Of a DNA stretch of 64,000 nucleotides, positions 8,095 to 16,937 are shown piece by piece. The notes beneath the pieces are model-generated. The model did no database searches. It was given only the letters and a program-made list of their open reading frames with translations, and was not told the DNA's origin. The translations under genes were made by a program, and so were the position numbers. Source of the stretch: CALKJU01 sp035326425 (GTDB lineage: Bacteria > Pseudomonadota > Alphaproteobacteria > Geminicoccales > Geminicoccaceae); contig DAOLFG010000006.1 of the NCBI GenBank assembly GCA_035326425.1, positions 1 to 64,000 on the forward strand, written 5' to 3'. The stretch's first letter is position 1; each line of letters opens with the position of its first letter.

Positions 8095-9114
8095 ATGAGA
8101 AGACGCTCGACCATTCGCGACGTCGCCGAGGCCGCCGCCGTCTCCACCGTGACGGTCTCCCGCGTCGTCAACGATTCCGCCCTGGTGCAGCCCGAGACCC
8201 GTGCCCGGGTCGAGCGGGCGATGCGCGAGCTCGGCTACGTGCCGAACCTCGCAGCCCAGGCGATGCGCACCAACGCCACCCGCACCATCGGCTTCGTGGT
8301 GCCGGATCTCACCAACTATCCCAACGCCGCCGTCGCCAAGGCCACCGAGGCGGTGCTGGCCGAGGCCGGCTACTGCCTGCTGCTCACCAACAGCGACAAC
8401 CGGCTGGAGCGCGAGCTCAAGTCGCTCGAGGTCCTGACCAGCCGCCGCGTCGACGGCATGATCCTCTATGTCTGCGACGAGGACGACGAGCGGCTGCGGC
8501 AGGCGGTGGCGGACGTCGACGTGCCGCTGGTGGTGCTGGACCGCGATCTGCCCGTCGACTGCGATCTCGTGCTCTCGGACCACGACACCGCGATGGCCGA
8601 GGCGGTGCGCTACCTGACCGCCCTGGGCCATCGCCGCATCGCCCTCCTGAGCACGGGGCTGCGGCTGCGGCCGCCGCGGGAGCGGCAGCGCGCCTTCCGC
8701 GCCTGGACCGAGGCTTGCGGTCTCGATCCGGCGCAGCAATCGGTCGTTCATGCCTCGCCGGACGCCAGCAACGCCCTGCCCATGGCGATGGAGCTGCTCG
8801 ACAGCCGGCCGCGGCCGACGGCGCTGATCGCCGACGGCAGCCGCTTCCTGCGCAGCATCATCCAGGCCGCACGCATCCGGCGTCTCGACGTGCCGCGCGA
8901 GCTGTCGCTGATCGGCCTGGATGCGGCCGACATCGCCGGCAGCGCCACGCCCGAGGTGACCTGCATCGTCCGCGACTTCGCCGAGATCGGCCGCACCGCC
9001 GCCGAGCTGATGCTGCGGCGGCTCAAGGGCGACCGGCAGGCGCCGCCACACCGGGTGGTGCTGGAGAGCAGCGTGGTGCTCAAGGGATCCTGCGCCGCCC
9101 CGCCATCGGCCTGA
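8095..9114 (+). CDS. LacI-family transcriptional regulator (second)
   Basis: 339 aa. The helix-turn-helix TIRDVAEAAAVSTVTVSRVV is at residues 6-25, followed by the hinge (LGYVPNLAAQAMRTN) and a ligand-binding domain (TIGFVVPDLTNYPNAAVAKA). I chose ATG 8095 because the HTH begins six residues later, as usual in this family. Divergent from the enolase-superfamily gene and upstream of the TRAP genes, so either or both are plausible targets. Confidence 0.92.
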   Translation: MRRRSTIRDVAEAAAVSTVTVSRVVNDSALVQPETRARVERAMRELGYVPNLAAQAMRTNATRTIGFVVPDLTNYPNAAVAKATEAVLAEAGYCLLLTNSDNRLERELKSLEVLTSRRVDGMILYVCDEDDERLRQAVADVDVPLVVLDRDLPVDCDLVLSDHDTAMAEAVRYLTALGHRRIALLSTGLRLRPPRERQRAFRAWTEACGLDPAQQSVVHASPDASNALPMAMELLDSRPRPTALIADGSRFLRSIIQAARIRRLDVPRELSLIGLDAADIAGSATPEVTCIVRDFAEIGRTAAELMLRRLKGDRQAPPHRVVLESSVVLKGSCAAPPSA

Positions 9115-9143
9115 TCGCCATCGGCCTGATCGCCGGGAACATG

Positions 9144-9172
9144 TTGACGATTTCAGACCGTTCCAGGACTAT
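9144..9172 (+). promoter_or_regulatory. Predicted sigma-70 promoter of the TRAP transporter genes
   Basis: TTGACG (9144-9149), 17 nt, GACTAT (9167-9172), 37 nt upstream of the dctP start. Confidence 0.5.
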
Positions 9173-9209
9173 GCCGCCGCGTCACCAAGCCCATCAGGGG
9201 AGGCAAGCA

Positions 9210-10253
9210 ATGCGGGCGGCTCTCGGCACGGTACTCGCGACGGCGACGTTTCTCGCCACGCTGCCGGCGGCGGTCGAAGCGGCCGAGGTCTGGCGGGTGC
9301 AGACCTCGACGGCGGCCGGCGAATCCTATTTCGTCGACATGCGCGACCACTGGCTGCCCAGGCTCAAGGAGATGACGGGTGGCGAGCTCGAGATCGAGCT
9401 GATGCCGGTCGGCAGCGTCGTCCCCTACAACGAGACCATGGACGCCATCGGCATGGGCGTGCTGCAGGGCGACCTGACCTCGACGGTCTACTTCGCCGGC
9501 CGCAGCAAGGCCTTCTCGATCCTGGGCGATCTCATCGCCGGCTACGACACCGCCGAGCAGATCAACATGTTCTGCTATCTGGGCGGCGGCAGGGAGCTGC
9601 TGCAGGAGCTGTTCGACAAGTACGCCGACGGCAACGTCCACGTCATCGGCTGCAGCGCCATCGGCCGCGAGGCCTTCGTCGCCAAGGTGCCGATCAAGGG
9701 TGTCGACGATTTCAAGGGCAAGAAGGTGCGTGCGCCGGAGGGGCTGGCCTCCGAGGTGTTCAAGCGCGCCGGCGCCTCGGTGGTGCTGCTGCCGTCCGCC
9801 GAGACCTATACGGCCATCGACAAGGGCGTGGTCGACGCGGGTGATCACAGCACCTACACCATGAACGATTCCGTAGGCTTCCAGACCGTCGCCAAGTACC
9901 CGATCTATCCCGGCATCCACTCGATGCCGATCATCCAGTTCACGGTGAACAAGGCCGCCTGGGACGCGCTGAGCCCGCAGCTGCAGGCCACGCTCGACGT
10001 CTGGTACCGGGCGATGATGGACGATCTCAGGATGCGCAACGAGCAGAGCGACCGCCTGCTGGTGGCACGCGACCTCGCCGACAAGTCCAGGGGCATCGAG
10101 ATCGTCGACTGGTCGCAGGAGGAGCGCGACAAGTTCCGCGCCATCGCCCGCGGCGCCTGGGCCGACTATGTCCAGGGCGATGCCGACGCGACCAAGGCCT
10201 ACGAGGCCCAGGTCGGCTACATGACCAAGATCGGCCTGCTCGCCCCGCAGTGA
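9210..10253 (+). CDS. TRAP transporter solute-binding protein (DctP family)
   Basis: 347-aa periplasmic receptor of a TRAP transporter. Signal peptide MRAALGTVLATATFLATLPA ends near AVEAAE. The family core KGVDDFKGKKVRAPEGLASEVF and the segment before a ligand-binding Arg are present. The start has an excellent AGGGGAGG site 7 nt upstream. The P protein hands an organic or sugar acid to the DctQ/DctM membrane pair that follows. A GC-rich terminator separates it from dctQ, consistent with the binding protein being made in excess. Confidence 0.93.
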   Translation: MRAALGTVLATATFLATLPAAVEAAEVWRVQTSTAAGESYFVDMRDHWLPRLKEMTGGELEIELMPVGSVVPYNETMDAIGMGVLQGDLTSTVYFAGRSKAFSILGDLIAGYDTAEQINMFCYLGGGRELLQELFDKYADGNVHVIGCSAIGREAFVAKVPIKGVDDFKGKKVRAPEGLASEVFKRAGASVVLLPSAETYTAIDKGVVDAGDHSTYTMNDSVGFQTVAKYPIYPGIHSMPIIQFTVNKAAWDALSPQLQATLDVWYRAMMDDLRMRNEQSDRLLVARDLADKSRGIEIVDWSQEERDKFRAIARGAWADYVQGDADATKAYEAQVGYMTKIGLLAPQ

Positions 10254-10260
10254 GCCCCGA

Positions 10261-10283
10261 GGGCCGCCTTCGGGCGGCCCTTT
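10261..10283 (+). terminator. Rho-independent terminator/attenuator between dctP and dctQ
   Basis: Stem GGGCCGCC (10261-10268), loop TTCG, stem GGCGGCCC (10273-10280), then TTT. The short T run suggests partial termination, letting some transcription continue into dctQM. Confidence 0.75.
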
Positions 10284-10299
10284 CCATTTCGGAGGCGGC

Positions 10300-10779
10300 A
10301 TGGCCTGGATCGACCGGCTGAACCGGTTCCTGGGTGAATGGCTGGGCTGGCTCTACCTCGTGGCAGTGGCGATCACCGCCTACGAGGTGGTGATGCGCTA
10401 CGTCTTCAACGCCCCCACGACCTGGGCGTTCGAGCTGACGGTGCTGCTGTGCGCCATCGGCTACCTGTTCGGCGGCGGCTTCGTCACCCAGCAGAAGGCG
10501 CACATCTCGATCAGCGTCATCCGCGACATGGCGCCGCCACGCATCGCCTGGTGGCTCGACCTCTTCTCCTACGCGGTCGGGATCGCCGCCATGCTGGGCT
10601 TCGCATGGGCGGCCTGGAGGCCGGCGCTGCGCGCGCTCAACGTCGGCGAGCGCACCGGCAGCGCCATGAACTCGCTCAGTCCCACCATCATCAAGACGCT
10701 GCTCGTCGTGGCGGCGGTCCTGGTGCTGCTGCAACTCCTCGCCCAGCTCGTCCGGCACCTCCGCGCCCGGCCAGCGTGA
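10300..10779 (+). CDS. TRAP transporter small permease (DctQ family)
   Basis: 159 aa with four hydrophobic helices (WLGWLYLVAVAITAYEVVMR; TWAFELTVLLCAIGYLFGGG; a third near 90-110; ILVLLQLLAQLV at the end). The family pattern YVFNAPTTWAFEL is at residues 34-46. GGAGG precedes the ATG. It forms the membrane complex with DctM, driven by an ion gradient. Confidence 0.92.
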   Translation: MAWIDRLNRFLGEWLGWLYLVAVAITAYEVVMRYVFNAPTTWAFELTVLLCAIGYLFGGGFVTQQKAHISISVIRDMAPPRIAWWLDLFSYAVGIAAMLGFAWAAWRPALRALNVGERTGSAMNSLSPTIIKTLLVVAAVLVLLQLLAQLVRHLRARPA

Positions 10780-10810
10780 GCCCAACGACACATTCCGGAG
10801 GCAGACCCGC

Positions 10811-12115
10811 GTGGGCATCGAGACGGCGACGCTGCTGATCATCCTGGTGATGATCGGCATGATGATGCTGGGCGTGCCGCTGGCCTGGATCACCATGTCC
10901 CTGGCGGTCGGCTGCACGATCCTGTGGCTCGGCCCGGCCGGCCTGCCGCTGGTGGCGAGCCGGGTCTACGGCTTCGTCAACGAATACATCTTCGTCGCCG
11001 TGCCGCTGTTCGTGCTGATGGCCTGCGTGCTCGAACGATCGGGGGTGGCGCAGGATCTCTACGAAGCGATGCGCCTGTTCGCCGGTCGCCTGCCCGGCGG
11101 CGTCGCCGTGCAGACCACGCTGGTCGCGATGGTCATGGCCGCCATGACCGGCATCATCGGCGGCGAGATCGTGCTGCTCGGCCTGATCGCCCTGCCGCAG
11201 ATGCTGCGGCTGGGCTACGACCGCAAGATGGCCATCGGCATCATCTGTGCCGGCGGCTCGCTCGGCACGATGATACCCCCCTCGGTGGTGCTGATCGTCT
11301 ACGGCCTTACGGCCGGCGTCTCGATCGGCGACCTTTTCCTCGCCGCCATCATCCCGGGCATCATCCTGGGCCTGCTCTACATCGCCTATGTCATCATCCG
11401 CTGCGTGAAGAATCCGGCCCTGGCGCCCCGCGCCCCCAATTCCGAGCTGGCCATCCCGGCGGCCGAGAAGCTGCGCCTGCTGAAGGGCCTGATCCTGCCG
11501 GTGATGATCATCGTCTGGGTGCTGGGCAGCATCTATGGCGGCATCGCCTCGGTCACCGAGGCCGCGGGCGTCGGCGTGGTCGGCGCCATCGTCTCGGCGG
11601 CGATCCGGGGCGAGCTGGGCTGGTCGATGATGCGCGAATCGGTGCTGCGCACCATGACCACGGTCGGCGTCATCATCTGGCTGACGCTGGGGGCCAACGC
11701 CTTCATCGGCATCTACAACATCATGGGTGGTACCGGCTACCTGCGCGGCGCCATCTCCGGCCTGCCGCTGCCGCCGCTCGGCATCGTCCTGGTGATGATG
11801 CTGATCCTGCTGGTGCTCGGCTGCATCATCGACTGGATCGGCATCTGCCTCTTGACGATGCCGATCTTCGTGCCGGTCATCAAGGAGCTGGGCTACGACC
11901 CGGTCTGGTTCGGCGTGCTGTTCTGCATGAACATGCAGGTGTCGTATCTGAGCCCGCCGTTCGGACCGGCGGCGTTCTATCTCAAGAGCGTGGCGCCGCC
12001 GGGAATCGAGCTGCACACCATCTTCAGGGCGGTGCTGCCGTTCATCGCCCTACAGCTCGTCGGGCTGATGCTGGTGCTGCTGTTCCCGGAAATCTCGCTC
12101 TGGCTCGTCAGGTAG
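10811..12115 (+). CDS. TRAP transporter large permease (DctM family)
   Basis: 434 aa with about 11-12 hydrophobic helices. It carries DctM hallmarks: VPLFVLMACVLERSGVAQDLY, GGSLGTMIPPSVVLIVYG and YLSPPFGPAAFYLKSVAPP. GTG start after GGAGG. It is the ion-coupled channel subunit partnering the DctQ gene 31 bp upstream. A strong hairpin follows directly after the stop. Confidence 0.93.
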   Translation: MGIETATLLIILVMIGMMMLGVPLAWITMSLAVGCTILWLGPAGLPLVASRVYGFVNEYIFVAVPLFVLMACVLERSGVAQDLYEAMRLFAGRLPGGVAVQTTLVAMVMAAMTGIIGGEIVLLGLIALPQMLRLGYDRKMAIGIICAGGSLGTMIPPSVVLIVYGLTAGVSIGDLFLAAIIPGIILGLLYIAYVIIRCVKNPALAPRAPNSELAIPAAEKLRLLKGLILPVMIIVWVLGSIYGGIASVTEAAGVGVVGAIVSAAIRGELGWSMMRESVLRTMTTVGVIIWLTLGANAFIGIYNIMGGTGYLRGAISGLPLPPLGIVLVMMLILLVLGCIIDWIGICLLTMPIFVPVIKELGYDPVWFGVLFCMNMQVSYLSPPFGPAAFYLKSVAPPGIELHTIFRAVLPFIALQLVGLMLVLLFPEISLWLVR

Positions 12116-12116
12116 G

Positions 12117-12149
12117 GCCGCGACCGGGCGGACGCCGGGTCGCGGCTTT
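12117..12149. terminator. Bidirectional terminator between dctM and the PhyH gene
   Basis: GCCGCGACC (12117-12125) pairs with GGTCGCGGC (12138-12146), followed by TTTC. It lies between two convergent genes. Confidence 0.75.
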
Positions 12150-12154
12150 CGTCC

Positions 12155-13051
12155 TCAGGCCACCTTCTGGGCAGCGGCTGCCGGCTTGAAGTAGGCGTTC
12201 TGCAGCCCGCGCTGGTTTTCGTAGATCGAGCCCTGGTTCCTGGCCGGCGGCAGCGGCAGGCGCACCGGCACCGCCGTCACCCGCGGCTCGATCGGATCGT
12301 TCTCGCCGCAGAGCAGAAGGCTGTTCCACTTCGCCCAGTCGGCCGGCTGGCCCGTGGCTACCAATGGCCAGGCGTCGGCGGCACGATACTGGAACAGCAG
12401 GAGCCGGCGCGGCTTGCTCGAGGTGTTGACCGCCGAGCCGTGGATGGTGCGCACATGGTGGACGCTGATGCTGCCGGCCTTGCCGGTGCAGGCCACCGCC
12501 TTCGAGAAGTCGACCCCGGCCTTCGTCGGGTCCATGGCGCCGCAGAACACGCCGTCGCTGTGATGGTCGTAGACCGGCCCCTTGTGGCTGCCGGGAACGC
12601 ACAGCAGCGGGCCGTTCTCCATCTCGCAGTCGTCCATCATCACCCCGACGGCGCAGAGATCGTCGTTGGTGTGCGGATAGAACGCCCAGTCCTGGTGCCA
12701 CTCGACGGCGGCGCCGTAGCCGGCCGACTTCATGTTCAGCTTGGCGGTGTCGAAGCGGATCGCCGGGCTCACCAGCTTCCGCAGTACCGCCAGGATGTTG
12801 GGATGGCGCATCACCCGATCGTAGGTGGCGTGCTGCAGATGCGGCACCTTGATGCGCCGCACGCGCGGATCCTGCGCGCTGTGCGTCGGCTCGAGATCGT
12901 AGATGTCATTGTGCTCGCGCACGAAGCGCGACTTCTCGACCAGCTCGTCGGTGACCCGGCGAAGATCGGCCACGTCGTCCGGACTCAAGACGTCCTCGAC
13001 GACGACGAAGCCGTCCTCGCGGTAGCGGGCCACCTTTGCATCATCGATCAT
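12155..13051 (-). CDS. Phytanoyl-CoA dioxygenase (PhyH)-family oxygenase
   Basis: 298-aa Fe(II)/2-oxoglutarate oxygenase. The iron ligands are visible: His119-x-Asp121 in VEWHQDWAFY and His204 in RTIHGSAVNTSSKPRR, with Arg215/216 placed to bind 2-oxoglutarate. The ATG at 13051 has GGGAGG about 9 nt upstream; a TTG at 13069 would place that site inside the coding region. Convergent with the TRAP genes. PhyH oxygenases commonly hydroxylate small organic acids or metabolites, so it may act on the imported compound (inference). Confidence 0.9.
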   Translation of the reverse strand: MIDDAKVARYREDGFVVVEDVLSPDDVADLRRVTDELVEKSRFVREHNDIYDLEPTHSAQDPRVRRIKVPHLQHATYDRVMRHPNILAVLRKLVSPAIRFDTAKLNMKSAGYGAAVEWHQDWAFYPHTNDDLCAVGVMMDDCEMENGPLLCVPGSHKGPVYDHHSDGVFCGAMDPTKAGVDFSKAVACTGKAGSISVHHVRTIHGSAVNTSSKPRRLLLFQYRAADAWPLVATGQPADWAKWNSLLLCGENDPIEPRVTAVPVRLPLPPARNQGSIYENQRGLQNAYFKPAAAAQKVA

Positions 13052-13144
13052 GGCTGCGATGCCTCCCAACCAGCCTACTGCGGCTTATGGTAACGTTTTC
13101 ATCATCGGCCCGCAAGCCCCGACGGCGCGCTGCCCGAGGCTTTC

Positions 13145-14659
13145 CTAGATCAGGCGCCAGGCGGCGAAGGCATCGACGAGGCCGGCGCCGGTGGCGCCAT
13201 CGGCACCGACGTCAGCCGGCATGCCGCCGGCATTGGCGTTGCTCGCCGGATTGGCCGCACCCAGCACCACGTCGCGCGACGCGGCGGCGACGACGTTCCT
13301 GAGGTCGGCCGGCGACAGGCCGGGGTTCTTCTCCAGCAGCAGGGCGCAGACGCCGGCGAGCTGGGGTGCCGCCGCCGAGGTGCCGCTGAACACGCCCCAG
13401 CCGTCGTCGCCGGCGGTATCGTCGGCGAGCCTGTCGAGCTCGGAGCCCCGCGGCACCGGCAGCATGATGTAGGCGGCACCGTTGGCCTGCTCGCCCACCA
13501 GCCCGCAGAAGTCGGGGACGTGCCGACCCGGATAGATCCGGCTGTCGAAGGCGCTGGCATAGTCGGAGGCCAGCATGCGGCCGTCCTCGGCGACGAACAC
13601 GCCACCGGCCGAGACCACCTCGCGCATCATGCCCGGGAACGAGACATGGCCGTTGCCGGCCGAGAAGACGACGGTCACACCCGAGGCGACGGCGGCCTGG
13701 ATCTCGGCCTCCAGCGCCTTCAGGCCGTTGGGCAGGCTGGTCAGGTGCTGGTTGGTCCGCCGGTCGCAGAGATCGTAGCCGAGGCTGACGCTGATGACCC
13801 TGGGATCGTGCCGGAGCGCGGTCTGGAAGCCCTCGAGCACGCTGGCGCCGAGCTCGGCGTTGCTCTCGTTGTCGAGCTTGATGCCGAAGAAGGTGACGTC
13901 CGGCGCGATCGCCAGCAGGTTGGCGGACTCGCCGGTGCCGTGGCCGTTGCCGTCGAGGTCGGGCTGGTTGGCGCCCGGCGCCAGCACGGTGGCGGTGTTG
14001 TAGCCGCGCTCGGCGAAGTAGGCGTGGCCGTGGGCGAAGCCGCTGTCGATCATCGCCACCCGCACCCCCTTGCCGGTGGTGCCGGCGCGGTGGACCCGGT
14101 CGACGCCCAGCAGCAGCGTCACGTCGCCCGGCACGCGCAGATGATGGTAGCCGACCCGCGGCGGGATCGGCGACGGCGAGGGCGGTGGCGCGAAGCGGTT
14201 GTTGAAGTAGAGATGCGGCCACTGGATGTAGGCGTCGTCGACCAGCGATTCCAGCGCCGGCTCGGGCGACCAGGGCGCGCCTTCCGGCGGGTAGAGCACC
14301 GAGCGGGCCTGCGGGATGGCGTTGGGCTCCTCCGGCAGCCTGATCCGCGCCAGCCTGGTGCCGAAGGTGCGCTCGAACAGCTCGCGCGTGCCGCGTACCG
14401 AGACGCTGAGCCTGCCCCGCTGGGTCACCCGGAAGCCCAGGCGCTCCAGATGCTCGAGCGCGCGCTCGCGGTCGGATTCCTCGGGCTGGTAGTCCATGAC
14501 GGTGGCGACGCCGAGCCTCGCCGGCGAGCGCACCACGCCGTCCTGGCCGCCGGGGCGCGGGAAGGTGACGGCGATGCGCAGGATGTCGCCCGGGCGGTCG
14601 GCGGCGGCCGGCGGCTCGGTCCGGGTGCGACGGCGCGGGGCGCGCTTGGGCGTGGCCAT
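13145..14659 (-). CDS. S8 (subtilisin-fold) serine protease with pro-kumamolisin-like prodomain
   Basis: 504 aa. The catalytic domain holds the subtilase triad: Asp205 (AMIDSGFAHGH), His240 (DGNGHGTGES) and Ser428 (FSGTSAAAPQ), with the oxyanion Asn in SAGN at 333-336. The first ~110 residues are not an ordinary I9 propeptide. They match the pattern of sedolisin (pro-kumamolisin) prodomains: LERLGFRVTQRGRLSVSVRG followed by RELFERTFGTRL. No signal peptide is visible, so it may be intracellular or exported by another route. It follows a small gene (14688-15008) whose product resembles this prodomain. Confidence 0.87.
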   Translation of the reverse strand: MATPKRAPRRRTRTEPPAAADRPGDILRIAVTFPRPGGQDGVVRSPARLGVATVMDYQPEESDRERALEHLERLGFRVTQRGRLSVSVRGTRELFERTFGTRLARIRLPEEPNAIPQARSVLYPPEGAPWSPEPALESLVDDAYIQWPHLYFNNRFAPPPSPSPIPPRVGYHHLRVPGDVTLLLGVDRVHRAGTTGKGVRVAMIDSGFAHGHAYFAERGYNTATVLAPGANQPDLDGNGHGTGESANLLAIAPDVTFFGIKLDNESNAELGASVLEGFQTALRHDPRVISVSLGYDLCDRRTNQHLTSLPNGLKALEAEIQAAVASGVTVVFSAGNGHVSFPGMMREVVSAGGVFVAEDGRMLASDYASAFDSRIYPGRHVPDFCGLVGEQANGAAYIMLPVPRGSELDRLADDTAGDDGWGVFSGTSAAAPQLAGVCALLLEKNPGLSPADLRNVVAAASRDVVLGAANPASNANAGGMPADVGADGATGAGLVDAFAAWRLI

Positions 14660-14687
14660 CTCTGGGCTCCTTGCGGCGGCGTCGGGT

Positions 14688-15008
14688 TCACAGCCGGTCG
14701 GCGGGTGGAGTCACCGCGATCTCCATGACGAGATCGGACAGCTCGGCCGGCACCGGCAGCGGGCCGGCGACCGTCCAGCCGGCCGGCCTGCCGGCATCGC
14801 GCTTTCCCGGCGGGACGGCCGGCAGCGCCTCGGCCTCGATGCCGAACAGCCGGCCGAACAGCGCCGGCGAGGCGCGGGCCGAGATGCTGGTGCGGCCGTG
14901 GCCGGTGATCTCGAGCCCCAGGCCGGCGGCGGTGCCGGCGGCACGCTCGATGTCGCCCGGCCGGCGGTGGTCCGCCCGCAGCAGCAGTGCCAGGGGGATG
15001 GATTCCAT
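14688..15008 (-). CDS. Small protein resembling a free-standing protease prodomain
   Basis: 106 aa, not a named family to me. Its middle aligns without gaps to the prodomain of the protease just downstream: LGLEITGHGRTSISARASPA then LFGRLFGIEAEALP, against LGFRVTQRGRLSVSVRGTRE then LFERTFGTRLARIRLP. The ATG at 15008 has GGAGG 6 nt upstream. The protease starts 28 bp after its stop, so they are co-transcribed. It could act in trans as folding chaperone or inhibitor of the protease (inference). Confidence 0.75.
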   Translation of the reverse strand: MESIPLALLLRADHRRPGDIERAAGTAAGLGLEITGHGRTSISARASPALFGRLFGIEAEALPAVPPGKRDAGRPAGWTVAGPLPVPAELSDLVMEIAVTPPADRL

Positions 15009-15070
15009 GACGGCCTCCATCCCCCAGTCTAACCCATCGGGCCGACGCCGGCCAGCGGGCCGGCGAGCGC

Positions 15071-16261
15071 CTATGCGGCGGCCGGCTGGGCGGCCAGGAC
15101 GGCTTCGAAGATCTCGCAGGCCTGGGCGATCTCGTCCTCGCTCACCGTCAGGGCCGGCAGGAAGCGGACGATGTTGTCGCTGGCCGGCACGGTCAGGAGG
15201 CCGGCCTCGCGCAGCCTGGCCGCCACCTCGAGATTGGGCTCGACGGTCTTGATGCCGACCAGCAGGCCCTGGCCGCGTATCTCGGCGATCCTGCCGGGGT
15301 TGCGCGCGGCGATCTCCCCGAGCCTGCCGTGCAGCAGCTCGCCCCTGGCCTTGACCTGGTCGAGGAAGCCCGGCGCCAGCATGACGTCGAGCACCGCATT
15401 GGCCACCGTGGTCGCCAGCGGGTTGCCGCCGAAGGTCGAGCCATGGGTCGAGGTGTCCATGCCCGAGGCGGCGCGGGCGGTCGCCAGCACGGCGCCGATC
15501 GGGAAGCCGCCGCCCAGGCCCTTGGCCAGCGACATCAGGTCGGGCGTGATGCCGGCCCATTCATGGGCGAACATCTTGCCGGTGCGGCCGAGGCCGCACT
15601 GCACCTCGTCGAAGATCAGCAGCAGGCCGTGCTCGTCGCACAGGGAGCGCAAAAGGCGCAGGCGCTCGATCGTCAGCGGCCGGATGCCGCCCTCGCCCTG
15701 GATCGGCTCGACCAGGATGCCGGCCGTCCGCTCGGTGATGGCGCCGCGCAGCGCGGCCTCGTCGTCGAACGGCACGCGGTCGAAGCCGTCGAGCAGCGGC
15801 CCGAAGCCGTCGACCATCTTGGCACCGCCGGCGGCCGAGATCGCCGCCATGGTGCGGCCGTGGAAGGCGCCCTCGAAGGTGACGAGGCGGTTGCGCTCCG
15901 GCCGGCCGTTGGCCCAGTGGAACCGACGGGCGACCTTGATGCAGCCCTCGACCGCCTCGGCGCCGGAGTTGCAGACGAAGACGGTGTCGGCGAAGCTCAT
16001 CGCCACCAGCCGGTCGGCCAGCTTCTCCAGCGATTCGATCCGGAACAGGTTGGAGACGTGCCAGAGCTTGGCCGCCTGCTCCTGGACGGCCTTCACCAGG
16101 TGCGGATGGGCATGGCCGAGGCCGTTGACCGCGATGCCGCTGGTGAAGTCGAGCCAGCGTCGCCCGGCCTTGTCGTAGAGCCAGCAGCCCTCGCCTCGCT
16201 CGAAGGTGATGTCGATCCGCTTGTAGACGGGAAGCAGCGAAGGCATCGGTGCGTTCTGCAT
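15071..16261 (-). CDS. argD: Acetylornithine/succinyldiaminopimelate aminotransferase
   Basis: 396-aa class III PLP aminotransferase for arginine (and possibly lysine) biosynthesis. The start region YKRIDITFERGEGCWLYDKA is typical of ArgD. CNSGAEAVEGCIKVAR binds the PLP phosphate, LLIFDEVQCGLGRTGK contains the PLP Asp, and the Schiff-base Lys is in SLAKGLGGGFPIGA. The usual argF partner is not downstream. I see no clear ribosome site at either of two possible ATGs, so the start is uncertain by five codons. Confidence 0.9.
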   Translation of the reverse strand: MQNAPMPSLLPVYKRIDITFERGEGCWLYDKAGRRWLDFTSGIAVNGLGHAHPHLVKAVQEQAAKLWHVSNLFRIESLEKLADRLVAMSFADTVFVCNSGAEAVEGCIKVARRFHWANGRPERNRLVTFEGAFHGRTMAAISAAGGAKMVDGFGPLLDGFDRVPFDDEAALRGAITERTAGILVEPIQGEGGIRPLTIERLRLLRSLCDEHGLLLIFDEVQCGLGRTGKMFAHEWAGITPDLMSLAKGLGGGFPIGAVLATARAASGMDTSTHGSTFGGNPLATTVANAVLDVMLAPGFLDQVKARGELLHGRLGEIAARNPGRIAEIRGQGLLVGIKTVEPNLEVAARLREAGLLTVPASDNIVRFLPALTVSEDEIAQACEIFEAVLAAQPAAA

Positions 16262-16415
16262 GGCTCGAGCTTTCGTACGTTCGACGAGCCCGCCCGGCCC
16301 GGTCGCCGGGCGAACGGCGTGATCCCGGCAGGTCGGCCGGGGCGCGCAACCTAGCGGCAGGAGCGGATCTGCGAAGGGCCAAGATCCGTGCCCGGCGTGG
16401 GGCCAGTGGCGTTGC

Positions 16416-16445
16416 TTGCGGCGAGGTTGCAGCGAGCCCTAAGAT
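16416..16445 (+). promoter_or_regulatory. Possible promoter of the type III chaperone-substrate pair
   Basis: TTGCGG (16416-16421), 18 nt, TAAGAT (16440-16445), 33 nt before the chaperone ATG. I looked for known type III regulon boxes (PIP-like, tts-like) in 16262-16478 and saw none that convinced me. Confidence 0.35.
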
Positions 16446-16478
16446 ACGATCGTTGCAAGATGGAGGACCGGCCGCCCC

Positions 16479-16931
16479 ATGCGCCCCGAAGAGTGCGTGG
16501 CCCATCTGGGGCAGCTGACCAGCCTGCCGCAGCTCCGCATCGACGAGGAGAGCGGCTTCCAGATCGTGTTCGACGGCGAGTATCCGATCGACGTCGAGTT
16601 CGACGAGGACGAGGACCGGGTCTATGTCAGCGCGCTCGTGCTCGGCGCCGCCCAGGCGACCGCCGAGGTGCAGCACAGGGCGCTGACCGGCAACGGCTTC
16701 GGTCTGATGACGGCCGGCGCGGCGTTCTCGCTCGATCCCGTGACCCACGACCTGCTGCTGACCAGGGCGTTTCCGCTCGCGGCCACGACGGCCGAGGAGT
16801 TCGCCCTGGCGCTGGCCTCGCTGATCGATGCGACCCAGGCGTGGCGCGAGGATCTGCGGGCCAATGCCGGCACCGACGCGCCGCCGCCGAGCTTCCGCGC
16901 CGGCCTCGACTTCGGCTTCATCAGGGGCTGA
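16479..16931 (+). CDS. CesT-family type III secretion chaperone (predicted)
   Basis: 150 aa, acidic and small, with the CesT/Tir-chaperone layout. It has an N-terminal helix, a beta region (SGFQIVFDGEYPIDVEFDED then RVYVSALVLG), a central LTGNGFGLMTAGAAFSLDP segment typical of the lL-aN---g---ld pattern, and a C-terminal helix (EEFALALASLIDATQAWREDL). Such chaperones keep one secreted partner unfolded for the injectisome, and that partner is usually encoded next door. Here a 412-aa candidate follows 6 bp later. The fold could also be a YbjN-like relative. Confidence 0.72.
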   Translation: MRPEECVAHLGQLTSLPQLRIDEESGFQIVFDGEYPIDVEFDEDEDRVYVSALVLGAAQATAEVQHRALTGNGFGLMTAGAAFSLDPVTHDLLLTRAFPLAATTAEEFALALASLIDATQAWREDLRANAGTDAPPPSFRAGLDFGFIRG

Positions 16932-16937
16932 GCGATC

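Noticed and set aside
16262..16478. A type III regulon box (PIP/tts-like) before the chaperone
   Set aside because: TTCG occurrences are present but not in the required spacing; only a weak sigma-70-like promoter is visible.
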